Source: Lanius collurio
Lineage: Eukaryota; Chordata; Aves; Passeriformes; Laniidae
Direction of reading: 5' to 3'
DNA length: 64,000 nucleotides
NCBI GenBank assembly: GCA_020086605.1
Contig: JACBWW010000008.1
Span: 28,622,772-28,686,771, forward strand
Positions 37,901 through 50,593 of this stretch are shown here, piece by piece. How positions within the stretch are numbered: the stretch's first letter is position 1; each line of letters starts with the position of its first letter. Both the position numbers and the translations under genes were made by a program. The notes beneath the pieces are model-generated. The model ran no database searches. It was given only the letters and a program-made list of their open reading frames with translations, and was not told the origin of the DNA.

Positions 37901-39054
37901 CCTGGGGGAGTGGGTGGTGCTTTGCCCACAAGCAACACCACCCGGAAACTCCAGCTGCAAGCTCACCACAGCCCATTTGCCACCAGCTCCTCCTGCCCTG
38001 GGCTGTGTCTCCATGAATCACGTCAACACTACGATGTGCAGGGTGCGTGGCCCCTCCAAGTAATGCAAGGCTTTTCCTGCTCCCAGAGGCTCAGACAGAT
38101 TGAAAAAGAGACAAACTAATCAGGTCTGACCCCAAACCTGTGTGCAACCCCACTGTACTCTCAGCATGTGCCTTACACCTCATTTGAGGCGCTGGGATTG
38201 TTAGGGCTGGAGCATCACTGGCTTCGTGGCACAACTGCTCCTGGGTTTGCCAAGCACTTTGTGCCAGCTTGCCTGGGGAGGCAGTTCATAATGGGGTGGC
38301 CTGGGAGGCTCTGACTGGCCATTAAGGAGGGTAAGTGCTTCTGGCCATGCTGTGCCAAGCTCCTATCTGCAGGCTGGAGGCAGAGTTCGTGCCGTTTGAT
38401 GGCACATTATCTCCATTCGGCTCCTCATCAAAAGCTCTCTGTCAATCTCTCCTTTGAAGGAGGGCTGTGAGAGCTTTCTGTCCTTCATGCTAATGCTTAC
38501 ATGAGTATCTTCATCCTATCTCTCTTCCTCCTTCCCTTTCTCAGACCCAAGCCATCTCAACCCATTTTGTCCCATCTGCATTTTCTGCCTTGCCTGTTCC
38601 TTGCAGGCACCCCAGCACTGAGGCAACATTTCTCTCCTCCCAGCCAGGAGCAGGGCACACAGAAAGCCAAGGCATCCTGGAACTGGGATGGAGTAGGGTG
38701 AGGAGCACCCTAATGGGGAACATGCAGCATCCCCCGAACACCCCACATTCTCCTGTGCTGCAGGTTTTTCCTCACAGCCCTGATCTGCACCACCAAACAC
38801 CTGAGCCACATTATCCGAGGGAAGAAACAGCAACTGCGCAGCTAAATCTGCAAGACAGGGATATGCACCTTCCTTAAGTCACTGGCTTGAAGGCCATGGG
38901 AGAAAATTAGTTCATCTCACCTGACCTCCTGGGTTGCACAGGCCATTACATCCCTCCATTAACCCTCTATTGAGCCCAATAACTCGTGTTTGACGGAACA
39001 ATCTTTCAGCAAGGCAGCCAGCCTTGCTCTGCAGATAACAAGCGACAGAGGAGC

Positions 39055-39260
39055 CGACACGGCTTTTGGCAGTTTGTTCCGATGCTTAATCATTTTTTCT
39101 ATTAAAAATATGAGCCTCATTTCTAATTCAAACATGGTTGTGGCTCAGCTTGCATTTATTGGCTGTAGTTATGCCTTTGCTTGCTGGTTTACTACCCAGT
39201 ACCTTCTTTGCTTGGAGGTAATTACCAAAAGGAGTCAAGGCATCTTTCCAGCTTCCCTTG
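39055..39260 (-). mobile_element. Ancient CR1 LINE fragment
   Basis: The plus strand reads as an antisense old CR1 3' region: TTTGTTCCGATGCTTAATCA, then TTAAAAATATGAGCCTCATT, TCTAATTC and ATTGGCTGTAGTTATGCCTT. I recognise this order from deeply diverged CR1 copies shared by birds, turtles and crocodilians. It is likely to predate modern birds. The ends are approximate. Confidence 0.7.
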
Positions 39261-42200
39261 AAGTCACTGAACAGACTATTTTAAGTCTTTCTTCTTTTGG
39301 CAGTTCCCCCTGGTCCCTTCACATCCTTTTTTTACTCCCCTGTTTTCCCAGGGTCCTTCTCAAATAACTTCTTTGATAACATCACGGGAACTAAGCAAGG
39401 ACCTAATATTGTCTTTGTTGTACACATGCAGCACTTGGCAGAGCTGGCTCAGTCTTGGATCCAAGAGTTCCCTTTTTGGCCAGTCTGTCCCAAGACAAAC
39501 TCACGATTTGGGGCATCTCCATCCTGGCACTGTCATGCAGGAGCTGTCTTCTGTGCTCTCTGCAATTTTGCTTTTTTTTGTCCTAATCAAACCCTGGAGG
39601 TGTGTGGCAGCAGAGACCTCACACTGCCACCATTCCTGGGCAACTGCTCTGCTCACTCCAAGTGGGAATCATCCCTGAGTTTTGCTGAGAGATAGGGAAG
39701 TGGGAGAAGGGGATGCTGCAAAATGATGCCTGCAACGACTGTGTCTCACAGTGACTTTGTGAGCTTTTTAATGCCCATGAAAAAGCCCACTGCTTTTTTC
39801 CACCTCTGGACAAAACCCATCATGGGCTGACACAGCAGTCCTCACACCACCACGGTAAAAATCACTTCCATGAACACTGCTTTGGCAGTTAAAAAAGTGA
39901 GTGGTGCTTCCCCTGTGAGCCTTTGAGGGCAATGGGAGCATTGCTGGTGTAGTTATGCTGCTCCAGCAAAGCAAGGGGGGTTTGCAAAGGCCATGTATCA
40001 CCACTGATGCTAACAGCAAGGAACAGCCTGGTGCTCTTGCACAGAATAATCCAGCAGTGTAATCACACCTGCTTTGCATTGATGTGAACAGCAGGACTGC
40101 CCACAGTACCAGCTCCTCCCTCCATGCTCTTTCCTCCAGGAATGTAGGGGTTTCTGATTTTGGACCTTAACTGGCCACTTAAGTCCAATGCTCAGGTCAG
40201 AAGGAGACCTCTCCCAAGAATTCATGACTCTGTGAGCAGAAGAAAGCAGAAGCAAACCCACATGCTGCCCAGGAGAGGGGAAGGGAGGGATGGGAGGAAG
40301 GGCTGAATGAGTAGACTGTAGCAGAAAGGGGAGGTTGCCCATGGCTGACACATCCAGGCCGGCTGTCTGTGAGCTGTCCCGCTCCATGCTGTGGTGCAGA
40401 AACAAGCAGAACTGTGTGATCAGAGCATGATGCTGCCTGGTGGAGGGCTGCAGTGGGTGGGAGTCCTGGCATTGCGGGTGTCCAACCTAGCACACCCTAT
40501 TTGGGAAGCCTTGCAGAGTCAGGATGGCACTGAATCCTCACACAAGTTTTTAAGCCCAGTTCTGTGGCTCCAGAAAATGCCTCCCCAGTCTGTGTCTTGA
40601 TTTCCCCTTCTGCCTTTTCCTTTAGACTCTGATATCTGTCTTTACTGCCAGACTGGGGGAGGAATGAGAGGTAGCACAGGCTTCCCTGTATTCCCAATGC
40701 AGCACTGGAGTCCATGTCCCTGGGTTTCAGAGAGAACATGAAAGAAAGAGGAGGAAGAGGCTGGTGAGGCCAAAGAGCCTTTTCTGAGGGCAGCTGCACC
40801 TGGCTGGCAACTCAGGGAGGTCAGGCACAGAGGGAAGGGGAAGCAGCTTGGGTCCATATGGACAGAACAGAGATGAACTCTGCCCGAGCAATTATTCCCC
40901 CCAAAAAGTGAATGATACCACATCGACTTCAAAGACATCAAGAGATGACAAATTCCATCTCATGCACTATACATACAAGGTATTCCACACATCCCTGCTT
41001 CCAGCAGGCACTGGCTCAGACCAACACAGGTTGAATGGCATCCAGAAAGCAGCCAAAAGGCTGAGACTTGCTTGCAACCCTCTGCTTTCCTCCCTGACCA
41101 AGAGGACAGGATGCAGCCATGACATGTGACAAGCCATGCCATGCAAGGCTGCTCCTCACAGAACACGTGGAGTTGGGGCGTGCTCAGTACCAAGCTACTC
41201 ACAGTGTCCAGCTGTGGAGAGGAAAAACATCCAGGGGTGGGAATGCTCAAGACAAGACAGCCCAAAATGAGCAAAAATGCAGCACCAAGGTCTGAGCTAC
41301 AGCTCCAAACCTCCTCATGGCTTCTTGGCATGGACCCACTGAGTGATCTCCTGTCCTCCCAAGGTGAACCTGCTCTTCCTACACACCCAAACTCAGTCAC
41401 ACAGGACACTGAGCTTCCCTGTGAACCTGACTCTGGTCCAGTCATGGTTTTGTGATCACTCTCCTCCACATCTCCAATCTGGGGCAAACAGCAGCGCTGG
41501 GGAGCCACTGCTGGTCCCTGCTGACACAAGGTTCTGTGCACACACTGCTGTACTCTGCTCTTCATGTCCCCAGAGCAGGACCAAATTTCCCCATGCAGCT
41601 TGGCACATCAGGTTATCTTTGCTCACTTGCTTTTGGCAAACACCCCTCTCCCTCCCCTGAATCACCAACAGCCAGGCTACCCAGCCTGGTACCCTGTGAG
41701 CTGGTAGAGAGAGGGGCACAGAGCCTGACATTAGCTGAGCTCGGCAGGCTGTGTATGGCTCCTGTCAGTGCACAGGAGACCATCCTGGAGAGAAAACAAG
41801 CAGCCATCACCCTAGGGATGGTATCATAAACCATTTTAAGAAGGCATTTTTTTCTCCCCCTCCCCACCATCCTAATTCATGCGAACACTGCCTTGTTCAG
41901 TTGGCAGCAAACGATAAAGACCCCCAGGGAGCACAGGAGGGGGAGAAAAGGGACATCTGTTTAGAGCATTTCTACTGCATGGCTCTCCCAGGCTATTTCT
42001 ATCTCTTCTTGTCAAAATTTATCAACTGCGTAATTGTTTAAACAGCATTAAAGTGCTTGGAGCAAGAGCAACTGGAAATTGTCCTGCAGTTGCCTCTGGT
42101 ACTGATGCTGACAGCTCAGGAAGGGACTGGGGAGAGAAGGGAACCATTGGGCATGGGAACCTTCTGACTTCTTTTCCAGGGGGGAGACACCACCCTGTCC

Positions 42201-43829
42201 TGCTATCAGGAGGAAAATGATCTCACTTTATCCTAGTGCCCTTCCCTGCTTTCCAGGCCCAAAGCTCTGCTCCTTCTCTGCTCCCTGTCCTGACCTGCTG
42301 TTAGCACACATTTAGTCTGCTAAATTATTTACAGCAGATGCAGCGGCTCGGGAAACCACAACTAATGACAATGTCATTCACGCTGAAGTACCCTGGACCT
42401 TGCCCTGACCCTGCTGAGCCCTTGGCTGGCACCTCACTGCCTGCCTGGGCTCCATTATCATTCCCAGCCACCTCTAGAAGTTTCAGAGAGAGATGGAAAA
42501 GCTTTGGGTATTGGGAAAAGATGAAACTTTGCTGCTGCCTGCCATCTCCTCTCCTTCAGACAAGAGGGATGTGGTCACAGAAGATCTCCTCTGTGGGGTC
42601 TTCCCATCCCTGGTGACACTGCCTGGCCTGGGTCCTTGCAAACATGGGCGCATGTGGGCAGTGACAGGCAAGAGTTTTGCCCTGTGCTGGTGACATAGGT
42701 GGGGTTTCTTCCTTCAGCACCTTCTGGGAAGCAAACAGTAATCTTACATAAGTACCAGAGGCGTTTGGAGCTGTGGTGGAGAAAGGAAAACAGCCTCCAC
42801 ATGTGGAGCATCCACCTCTTTGCTTGCTGCCCCATGACTGCAGTGACAGGAGGTGGCTGTATCCAGGCCTGTTCCTCCCCTCCCAGGACCCTGGAAGCTG
42901 CAGACACGTTGCTGGTGGGCAGCAGGAAGCTTGCACCAAATATTTTGACAAGGGGCACTTAGGAGTAGCTCAGATAAAATCCTTCCTGGAGCAGAGGCCA
43001 GTGCAAACAGAGAACCAGTGTGTGTCCCCTCCAGTCCCCAGAGCAGTCATAGTCCCCACCCGTGGCCACCATCCCCCAGCCAAGGAGTGTTTGTCTTCTC
43101 AGCCCTAGGCATCCCTAATTCCTGGCACTGAAGAGCAAGGGCTGTGGGAAGCTGTTTAGACTGGACTTGGGATTCTTTAATTATGGAGCTGTTTTTGTCA
43201 TGTTAGGCAGGATAAACAAATCTCAGGAGAGCAGAAGGAGGTTGTGCTGCCATCCACCCAGCACATGGGATATTGGTGCTGCATGCAGCCTTCGGTATCT
43301 CTGCTAGGCAAGGATGGGGAGGTTTTTCCAGGGAACTGACAAGCCCCAAAGTCCTTTTTCCTTTTCTCCTCCAGCCCAGCAGCTGGAGCCAGGCTCCCTC
43401 TCGGTCCTATCCCATCAACTTATTCCCAGCCCAGCTGCAGGAAAGGATGCACAGAGAGCCACTGGCGCTCATTTCACACGTAGGTCCAAAGCTCAGGATC
43501 CCACATTCACTAAGAGGGTTCTTGCATCTTAAGCAGCCTGTCTCTGATGGACACTCCATCCCTGGCTCTGGCTGGTCACCGGCAACCCTGGAACTCTGCC
43601 ACTGGAGGAGGATGACAACGGGGTGACCCCCCCCTTCTCAGTGCTCTCGTGCTGCATGATGCTCCTGCCATGAGTCCAGTGTAGCCATGAGCTCTCCGTA
43701 GCACCCAACACAGCACGGGCTTGTCTGTCAGTGGAACCTTCAGGATGGTCACACTGGCCACCTCCTGGGCATGCTCTCCCTCAGACAGCATTGGCAAGGC
43801 CAGGACAGAGCTGCTGGTGGTGCTGTCCC

Positions 43830-44250
43830 GAGCCGTGGCTACTCATAAATGCCCCGTGATGCTCCGCTGGCCCCACCACTGCACGCTCCTCGCTGTCCCC
43901 AACTCCCCCGCGGGAAGGGGGGGAGCCGTAAGGATGGGAGAGGGGATATTTTTATTGTTTCTGACACTGGCTGCCCCAGATTATCATGTTTTACGTAGCG
44001 AGCCAAGGAAGCATCACTCTGCTATGCTGCAGCTGGGCTGGCTGCCCAGCCCAGCGAGGGGAAGGCGGAGAGGAGCAGCGGGGCGCGGGTGCGAGCGTAC
44101 GGGTGTGTGCACATGTGGGCCACGGGGCACGGCTTCATTCAGCCCTTCCCGCCGCGGCATGCAGCCTGCAGCCCCCCGAACGGGGCGGAAAGGTCGCCTG
44201 CTGCCTGCAAACGTGTTTGTTTTTCTAGTCCGGCTCCTAATTCGATTAGG
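43830..44250. promoter_or_regulatory. CpG-rich block in intron
   Basis: Dense CG dinucleotides run from 43,830 to 43,930 and from 44,050 to 44,210. The block includes GGGGCGCGGG-type sequence and a CCGCCGCGG stretch. It lies 6.1 kb downstream of the Ig exon in gene order. CpG islands often mark promoters or enhancers. I could not assign a first exon. A 241-codon plus-strand frame here is probably open only because GC-rich DNA lacks stop codons. Confidence 0.45.
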
Positions 44251-45002
44251 ACTAATTGCATTTGAGAGCGTGGTGGGGGTTTTGGGTGGGTTTTTTTTGG
44301 CTTTCTGCTTAAAGACCCGGGATAATAATTTGCATACTGTTACTCGGTACCCCTTTCCAGCTCTCAGCCGGGCCAAGACCCGAAATCTGGTCACAGGCAG
44401 CATAGTTTATCCATTGAATTTTCCCAGCCATGAAAAAACAGCATAACATGGGAAGGCAGTGACTGGAGAGCCTGCACGCCTTGTGAAATAAAGCCGAATT
44501 TCAATGAACGAAGCATACCTGCAAGCTTGTTGACACACCCTTTCTGCAGCTCTCAGGAATGCCTGGCTGTGAATCAGCCCAGGACCACTGAACCTACCCA
44601 GCCTCCAGCACTGATGGAACCTGGGGAAAAAAACCCCTCCATAGTAATGAACCCAACAGCCCTGGGGTGCATCTCCTGATTCTGGAATACCAGCAGTCAT
44701 TTAAATTTATTAGCTCCACCCTTGCTGTAGGTTTGGTCCATGTTAATGTAGTCCTGCCCCAAGGAGTGCTTGGGCACAGCCTTGGCATTGCCCTTGTGCA
44801 GGACTATCCCCAAAGGGCAGGAGCATGCTGGGAGGGTGAAAGGAATGAATCCAAGGGGTGGGTGCTGTTCCCTGACAGCTGGCCCTGGTACCAGGGAATA
44901 GTCACAGTCATGTTTAACTTGTTTCTCCTGAAATAGCCTAAGTTTACACTGCCACGGGAAGGGATTGGAAGAGTTCAGAGGCGAAAAATCCATCAAAAGG
45001 GC

Positions 45003-45034
45003 TTTTTTTTAAAAAAAAAAAAACAAAAAACAAC
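45003..45034. repeat. Poly-T/poly-A tract
   Basis: Eight T are followed by thirteen A and an interrupted A run. This is simple sequence. Confidence 0.9.
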
Positions 45035-47269
45035 CAAGCTCTGCATCACAGATCACTGGACACGAGAAAGGAACTATCCGCATACACTGACCCCAAGCCT
45101 GTGCTTCTCCCTCAGCATCCAGGCAGGAGCACCAGCCTGGGAGGCATCTTCACCACGGGCTGCCAGAACCAGCCAAACTTCTGTTCTCTCAAGCTGGCAC
45201 GTCATCAGTGCCCTGCTGCAGTTTTTTCCACACAGCCAACCCATAGAAGCAGGCAGGAATGCACCAGTCCCTGGCACTGCCTTCCTCCACTGTTTATCCA
45301 GTGCCCATCCAGTGCCTCCCCTGGTGGAGCCAGAGGTGCATGTCTTACATGGAGAGGTCACTACCTCCTTGTTTTGCTTCTTTATTTGGGATAGGTGAAA
45401 CAGAAAAAATGCTTTAAAAATAATAACAAAAAATAGATACAGACTTTTAGTACAACCCTCTGGTTGCAGCTGGAGCCCAGCTGGGAGGAAAAAGACTTCT
45501 AAGGCAGAGAAAAGGGAGACTCTGATTATTTATTAGTGGCCGATGTTTGATTGCTTGCTAATCAGTCCAGAGAACACTCAGGCTCTCCTGGCCTCCCCGC
45601 TCACATGTGGTTCCTGTTGCTTTGCCCCTTTCCCCCTCCCTCTCACTGGTTTTGCTTTGTTTGTTTTTCTGTTAATTTGGTTGTTTTTTCCATGTCATTT
45701 TCTGTCAAACCGCATGTTTTTTCCTCTTTCTCTCGCCAGCCGCTGCAGTGACAGACATGGAGGAAACAGGCCAGCCTGGGACTGCTTGTTCTCTGCCAGT
45801 CCCTTTCCCACATCCATGGCCTAGGAGGCAGCAATGCCCATGGGGCAGGGCTGGGGCTGGCACCAGGCTACAGGACCCTAGGCCACCACTGCGACATGGA
45901 AGATGACTCCAATGCCTGCATCGTGATCTGTGCCCCTGCTGCTGGAGGGGATTCTGCTGTATTTCCTGTCCCATGCGGACCCCATCCCATCAGGCAGCAG
46001 CTTTTTTGGGCAGCAGGATCAATAATGAGACTCAGATGGATGTTGGCCAGGGCTTGGGCATCTCCAAAGCAGGACAGAAGGGGAAAGGGGCAGAGGTGCT
46101 GGGCTGGGATGGAGATAAGCAGGTTAGAAAGGGGCAGAGGGATGGGAGTGGAAGGAGGGTGACTGCCCTAGCTGCCTCCCTCTCACCCTCCCTTCTTTGC
46201 ACACAAGGCCTCCCCACACCCATGTGCACTCTCTGGCTTCTGGCAGCCTTTCCAACGTGCGTTTCCACTCCTCTCTGGCCCATTAGCAGTATTTTTATAA
46301 CATTCTGTAACGCACAGAGCCATGTGCCAAACCTCAAGAGTGCATTATTTCCCAACGTCACTGTTACATCCACCCCCGGGCCCTCTGGCTGTGTGTTTCC
46401 AAATGCAGAGCTGTGGCTTGCGGGGGCAGCCAGGAGCCCAGCACCACACTCTTGTTACCCAGAGCCCTGCCCTCCCTCCTGTCCTGCTCCTGGTGCTCAG
46501 CCTTGGGCTCAGGCCAGGAATGCCTGGTGTGTAAAAAGATCTGTACCCATCTCCTGCTCCTGGCCACAGACAGGCATCTGCTGCTCTCAGGCTGCAGGGC
46601 AGGTGATCACTGGACATAAACACCTGGTTGCTCTCCTGTGCTCCACCTCACACTCACCTGCCTGCAAAAAGGGGCAGACCAACAAATCTCTGCTCAAAGT
46701 GCCCTGGAAGAGGTTTCCTCTGGAAAAGTGCCTGCTTCCCCCAGGCCAGTTTGCTCTGAGGAGGATTCAAGCCTTGTAGGTAGCTGATCTGGGACCTTCA
46801 GCAATAGACAAGCTTGTGGTGCCTTCCTTCTCACCATCCCTGGATGCACACCGTCCCACTGCATGTGCACCAGTGTCCCCATTTCTACAGTGAGCGAGAC
46901 AGCCCAGCTACCCACAGCCTCTGCAGCGTACCACTGGGCCCCCAGCCACATCCCCCATGATGTGGACCTGGATGTCAAATGCTTCTCAAGGACCAGATGA
47001 GCTACCTGTGCCCTCCCTCCCACCTTCTGAATTTATGCGACACCTTCACATACTTGTGCCTGCACCATAATGTAGCATCCTGGCCCCTTCAGCATGAAAT
47101 CCCCACCCCAGATACCCTCTTGTCCCTCCATAGTCACTGGCATATCTAACCAAAGCTCCCTGCTCCTTGTGGGTCAGAGCTGTTACAGATAACACCATTG
47201 AGAGTGGCTCAAATGCAGCCCAAACCTGGTGCCGAAGCTTCCCCATCTCTTCCAGGAGCTCCCCCTTTC

Positions 47270-47620
47270 AGCACAATCTGATCCCCTGTAGCTATTTCCT
47301 AAGCTGTGTTCCAATTCTCATACTAATCCACATTTTCTCTGGTTTAACTCATAATTTCCCATGTGGCATCATAGCAAATACTTCACTGAAGTCAAGACAG
47401 ATTACACTGACCACATTTCTGGGCTTAGAAAACCGGTTCCCTTATCAAAAAGAGCTATCAGGTTAATCTGCTGTGATATATCCCTGGCAAGCCCCTCTTG
47501 TGTTTTTTTCCCATTTTCCATTTGTCTCCACGTCTTTAATTACTCCCTGTTCCAAGTGCACCCCGCGGCACCGCTGTGCTATGGGGTCAGGCTGTCTGAT
47601 CAGGACTTTTCCTTCTCTCA
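47270..47620 (-). mobile_element. Degenerate CR1-type LINE, reverse-transcriptase segment
   Basis: Translated on the minus strand, 47,465-47,412 reads INLIALFDKGTG and, after a frame change, 47,405-47,352 reads VICLDFSEVFAMMPHGKL before a stop. These line up with the non-LTR reverse transcriptase blocks usually written LTNLIAFYDKVTG and VDVVYLDFSKAFDTVPHNKL. The element is inactive: a frameshift joins the two blocks, there are stop codons, and the YLDFSKAF motif is decayed. The DNA on either side (TTAATTACTCC near 47,540, for example) also resembles an old interspersed repeat. The outer boundaries are guesses. Confidence 0.7.
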
Positions 47621-48558
47621 GGCACAGGAGACACGTCGCACTGGGTACCACCACTGACCTCTCAGCTGCTAATGAGCCTCGCTAACGAACAGATGTCCTC
47701 ACATGGGGATGAGGTGCTCCCCAAGCCTTCAGTGCACTGTCTTCTTTGAAGATGCCTCCACAACAGCGGATCATCTCCACGTTTTATGCTTCCTCCTCTC
47801 CCTTAGCCTCTGCTGCCCTTGCTCTCAGCATTGATGCTCAGACCCGGCAGGGTTCATTTGGTATCGGGCTCTGCCGAGATTACTTTTAATCTCCCCTGAA
47901 ACCTGTCTGCCAAACCAGCTCTGCTCTTCTCTCCTCGTTTGCTCTGCATTTATATGGCTAACCCCCCTTTTCATTTCCTCTGCAAGGTCTCTCTCAGCTT
48001 GACTTCTGGCAGGTCTCCCTTTATCCCTGTGCTCGCTGACCCTCACGCCAGAGCTTGGTTTGCTAATTGACACCCTTTCCTGGTCCTCGACCCTTCTCTG
48101 CTCCCTCTCCACATCCTTCCTCTGGTGTTGTATGCTCAGGAGCACCCCTGCCTTGCCTGGGAGGCACATTCCAGGTACCATGATTTATTTAATGAGATCC
48201 CCGGCACTTCTCTACGTGCAGCACCAGCCCCTCACTCTCGCTGCAGTCATCTTTCTTGTTGCCCCAGTAAAAGAGAAAAATGCAGGCACAGGCCTGTTTC
48301 CATTTAATTTCCCATGCAATTGAAATGAAACAAGTCCAAGATCCCTCAAATCCCAGGTCTGGGCTCCCAATGCACTCAGCTGCAGCAGTGATGCTACCAC
48401 AGGGCCATGCTGCAAAGCTCCCAAGAGTCACCCATCTTCATCTACATACCCAAGCCCATCTCCATTCCCTCCTGGGATGCTCCCAAACCCACTCCTTCGC
48501 ATGAGACCACGCACCTCCAGGGAATCAATCAATCATGCCCAGCAGAGCCAGGACATTT

Positions 48559-48588
48559 GGGGTGGGGTGGGGTGGCAGGAGCTGGGGG
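48559..48588 (+). other. G-rich run with G-quadruplex potential
   Basis: Three GGGG runs separated by single T are followed, after an 11-base loop, by GGGGG. This fits the general G-quadruplex pattern on the plus strand, which is the template strand for CNTFR. Formation in vivo is inference only. Confidence 0.45.
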
Positions 48589-50362
48589 TGCAGTGCTGGG
48601 AAAAGAAACCTTGCAGAGAACATTAAATTACAATCCAGACAATTAAATTAATTACCACTAAAAGCATCTCACCTGATTAGTTCCTTGCACAGTTAATTGT
48701 GTTAACAACACTAGACATGTGTTTATTTATTTGTCACCCTCTCTCCTGGAGCTGGTGGCCTCAGCAGTGTCCAACTGGGTTCCTCAACTGCCCAATGCTC
48801 AGGGGGCTGTGAGTCTCAAGCAAGTGGGAATATACAGTAATAGAAAACAGCAGGATTTGGGTTCTAATGCTGAGCAATTCCCACGGGCCCCTGAGTGGAT
48901 TGACAGGGATTACTATTAGCGAGCTGCTTAGCAGATGGAAGAGGCATTGCGAAATCACAGCTATGCCACAGCTGCAGAGGAGGTGGCTGGAGGCTGCAGA
49001 CATCTCCCCACTCCCCCTGTTTCCTGCAGACCCAGGCTGCAGCCCTCTCTGCACTGGCACAGCTTGGGACCTCTCCCTAGATGGGAGCTGATGAGCACAT
49101 GCCCAAGCAAAGGAGCTGCACAGCCTCCTTCTGCTGCTGCCTGCACTGGATCTAGCTCCTGCCTTTTCTGGCTCTGAACTAGCTGTGAACACCTCCTGAC
49201 CAGACAATGCAGCTAAAAAGCCCCTGACTCATTTGTTAGGCAATGGCACTGGCCTTTTTGCCTGCCATACTCCCAGCTCCCAATACTTGCTCAGGTTAAA
49301 CACTGCCCTATGCTGACTGCTTCCCCTCATCTGCTTCTCATATCACCTACCAGCTCCTTCCAGCACCCCTCTCCTTGGCCCACATGCCAGGATCCATCCC
49401 ATATGACCCTAAATGAGTTGGACACTGAACAACATCGCTAAAATTCAAATCTCTCCTCTAGGTGCAATGAACCCCTCATGCCTTATTTTCAGGGCTTACA
49501 CAGACCCTTCTGTGACCCTCTGTCCCTGGACCATGGCCTAGGATGGAAACACCATCCTGGCTCTGATGCAAGGTGCAGAAGGTGAGATAAGGAGCAGAGG
49601 AAGACTCTGCTGTATCTTCCAAACCTGAGAACATACACCCACCTACATACAGCACGACACATCCCTGCATGGTGGAGCTCCCAGCTGGTGCATCACAGTT
49701 ACCACCCCGCAGCCAGCTATGCCGGCTGGTGCTCCCCGACACCCACGGCTGCCCATTGCCTACGCCGTGCTGCAGAACACACAGTTGCTATCAGCTGTAC
49801 AAACACAGCAGCCCTCAAACCACACAGCTGCTATCAGCTCTCAGCATCATGTGAAATATAGCACAACTTTTATCTCCCCTGCTGAGGCCTGTGAATCGGC
49901 GCATCCCGCACTGAAGATACACAAAATGCTGGGGAATGAGCAGCTGTCCTCCAGCACGCCTGTGCAAACCCAGGGACCACCAACACCTTTTGGTTGCTCC
50001 TCTGAAACAACCACACTGCAGTAAACCCAGCCAGGGCTTGTCCTTGCTGACTGCAATCCTCTCTGACTGCTCTTTCCACCTACTGAGATGGCTGTTGTGG
50101 CACAAGGCTGGATGGAGAAGGTACATCCCTTCTCAAATTATTCCTGAGGCACCATTTAATTTACTGGCTTCGATCCAAAGCTTGGGGCAGAGTGGCCAAT
50201 TCCAGCTGGGATTAGTATGCATGAGGATCTCATCTGGTGGTGTGCAGCTGACAACCCTATGTGTGGAAAGTAGAGGGGTTGGCATGGTAGGAGAGGGGGC
50301 TGTGAGGAGTCAATATGGGAGCAGAGACTGCCCCCCTCCATGTGACATGCTGGGGTACTCAC

Positions 50363-50593
50363 TTCCCACCCTCAGGTAGGTCTGGTATTTGAGGTGCCAG
50401 GAGGAACCCTCGTAGCAGGAGTACTGGCCACTCTGTGACAGGTCAACATTCTTCAGGATCAGGTAGGACCCATTCAGGTGGGACTCATCGATGTCAGTGC
50501 CGTTGGCTGTCCAGGTCACGGCTGCATCCCAGTCCATGGAGCCACACTTCATGGTCACGTCCGCACCTACCCGCTCGTATTGGATGTGGCTGT
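50363..50593 (-). CDS. CNTFR: CNTFR exon encoding the Ig-like domain
   Basis: This exon encodes the N-terminal immunoglobulin-like domain of the ciliary neurotrophic factor receptor alpha subunit, a GPI-anchored surface protein that binds CNTF and related ligands and recruits gp130 and LIFR. Seen directly: 231 nt, with acceptor AG at 50,594-50,595 (minus strand) after a pyrimidine tract and a strong donor GTGAGT from 50,362. The exon begins with the last two bases of a split Asp codon. The reading starts (D)SHIQYERVG and shows an Ig cysteine pair (MKC and YSC), a core Trp in VTW, an SGQYSC motif like the DxGxYxC of Ig folds, and two N-glycosylation sequons (NGT, NGS). The exon ends after one base of a codon that joins the exon at 17,081 as ACC (Thr). 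The match to CNTFR is from memory of the family; human CNTFR has VQYERLG and WHLRHQ at the equivalent places. Confidence 0.96.

Larger units (their letters stand above)
17082..50362 (-). other. CNTFR: CNTFR large intron, 33.3 kb, between Ig and cytokine-receptor domains
   Basis: This is the dominant feature of the window. It starts GTGAGTACC after the Ig exon and ends CTGTCAG before PPKEP. It contains the CpG-rich patches at 18.5, 23.7 and 43.8 kb, the CR1 fragments at 27.1, 30.5, 39.1 and 47.3 kb, the palindrome at 21.0 kb, the tandem repeat with an assembly gap at 34.8 kb, and the longest open frame. Stretches not listed separately are ordinary GC-moderate intron in which I see nothing definite. 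Confidence 0.9.

Noticed and set aside
43721..44446. 241-codon plus-strand open frame
   Set aside because: It coincides with a CpG island and its composition tracks GC content. No family was recognised.
45973..46779. 268-codon plus-strand open frame
   Set aside because: No domain, no splice context and low-complexity Pro/Ser/Cys composition. It is kept only as a long chance frame.
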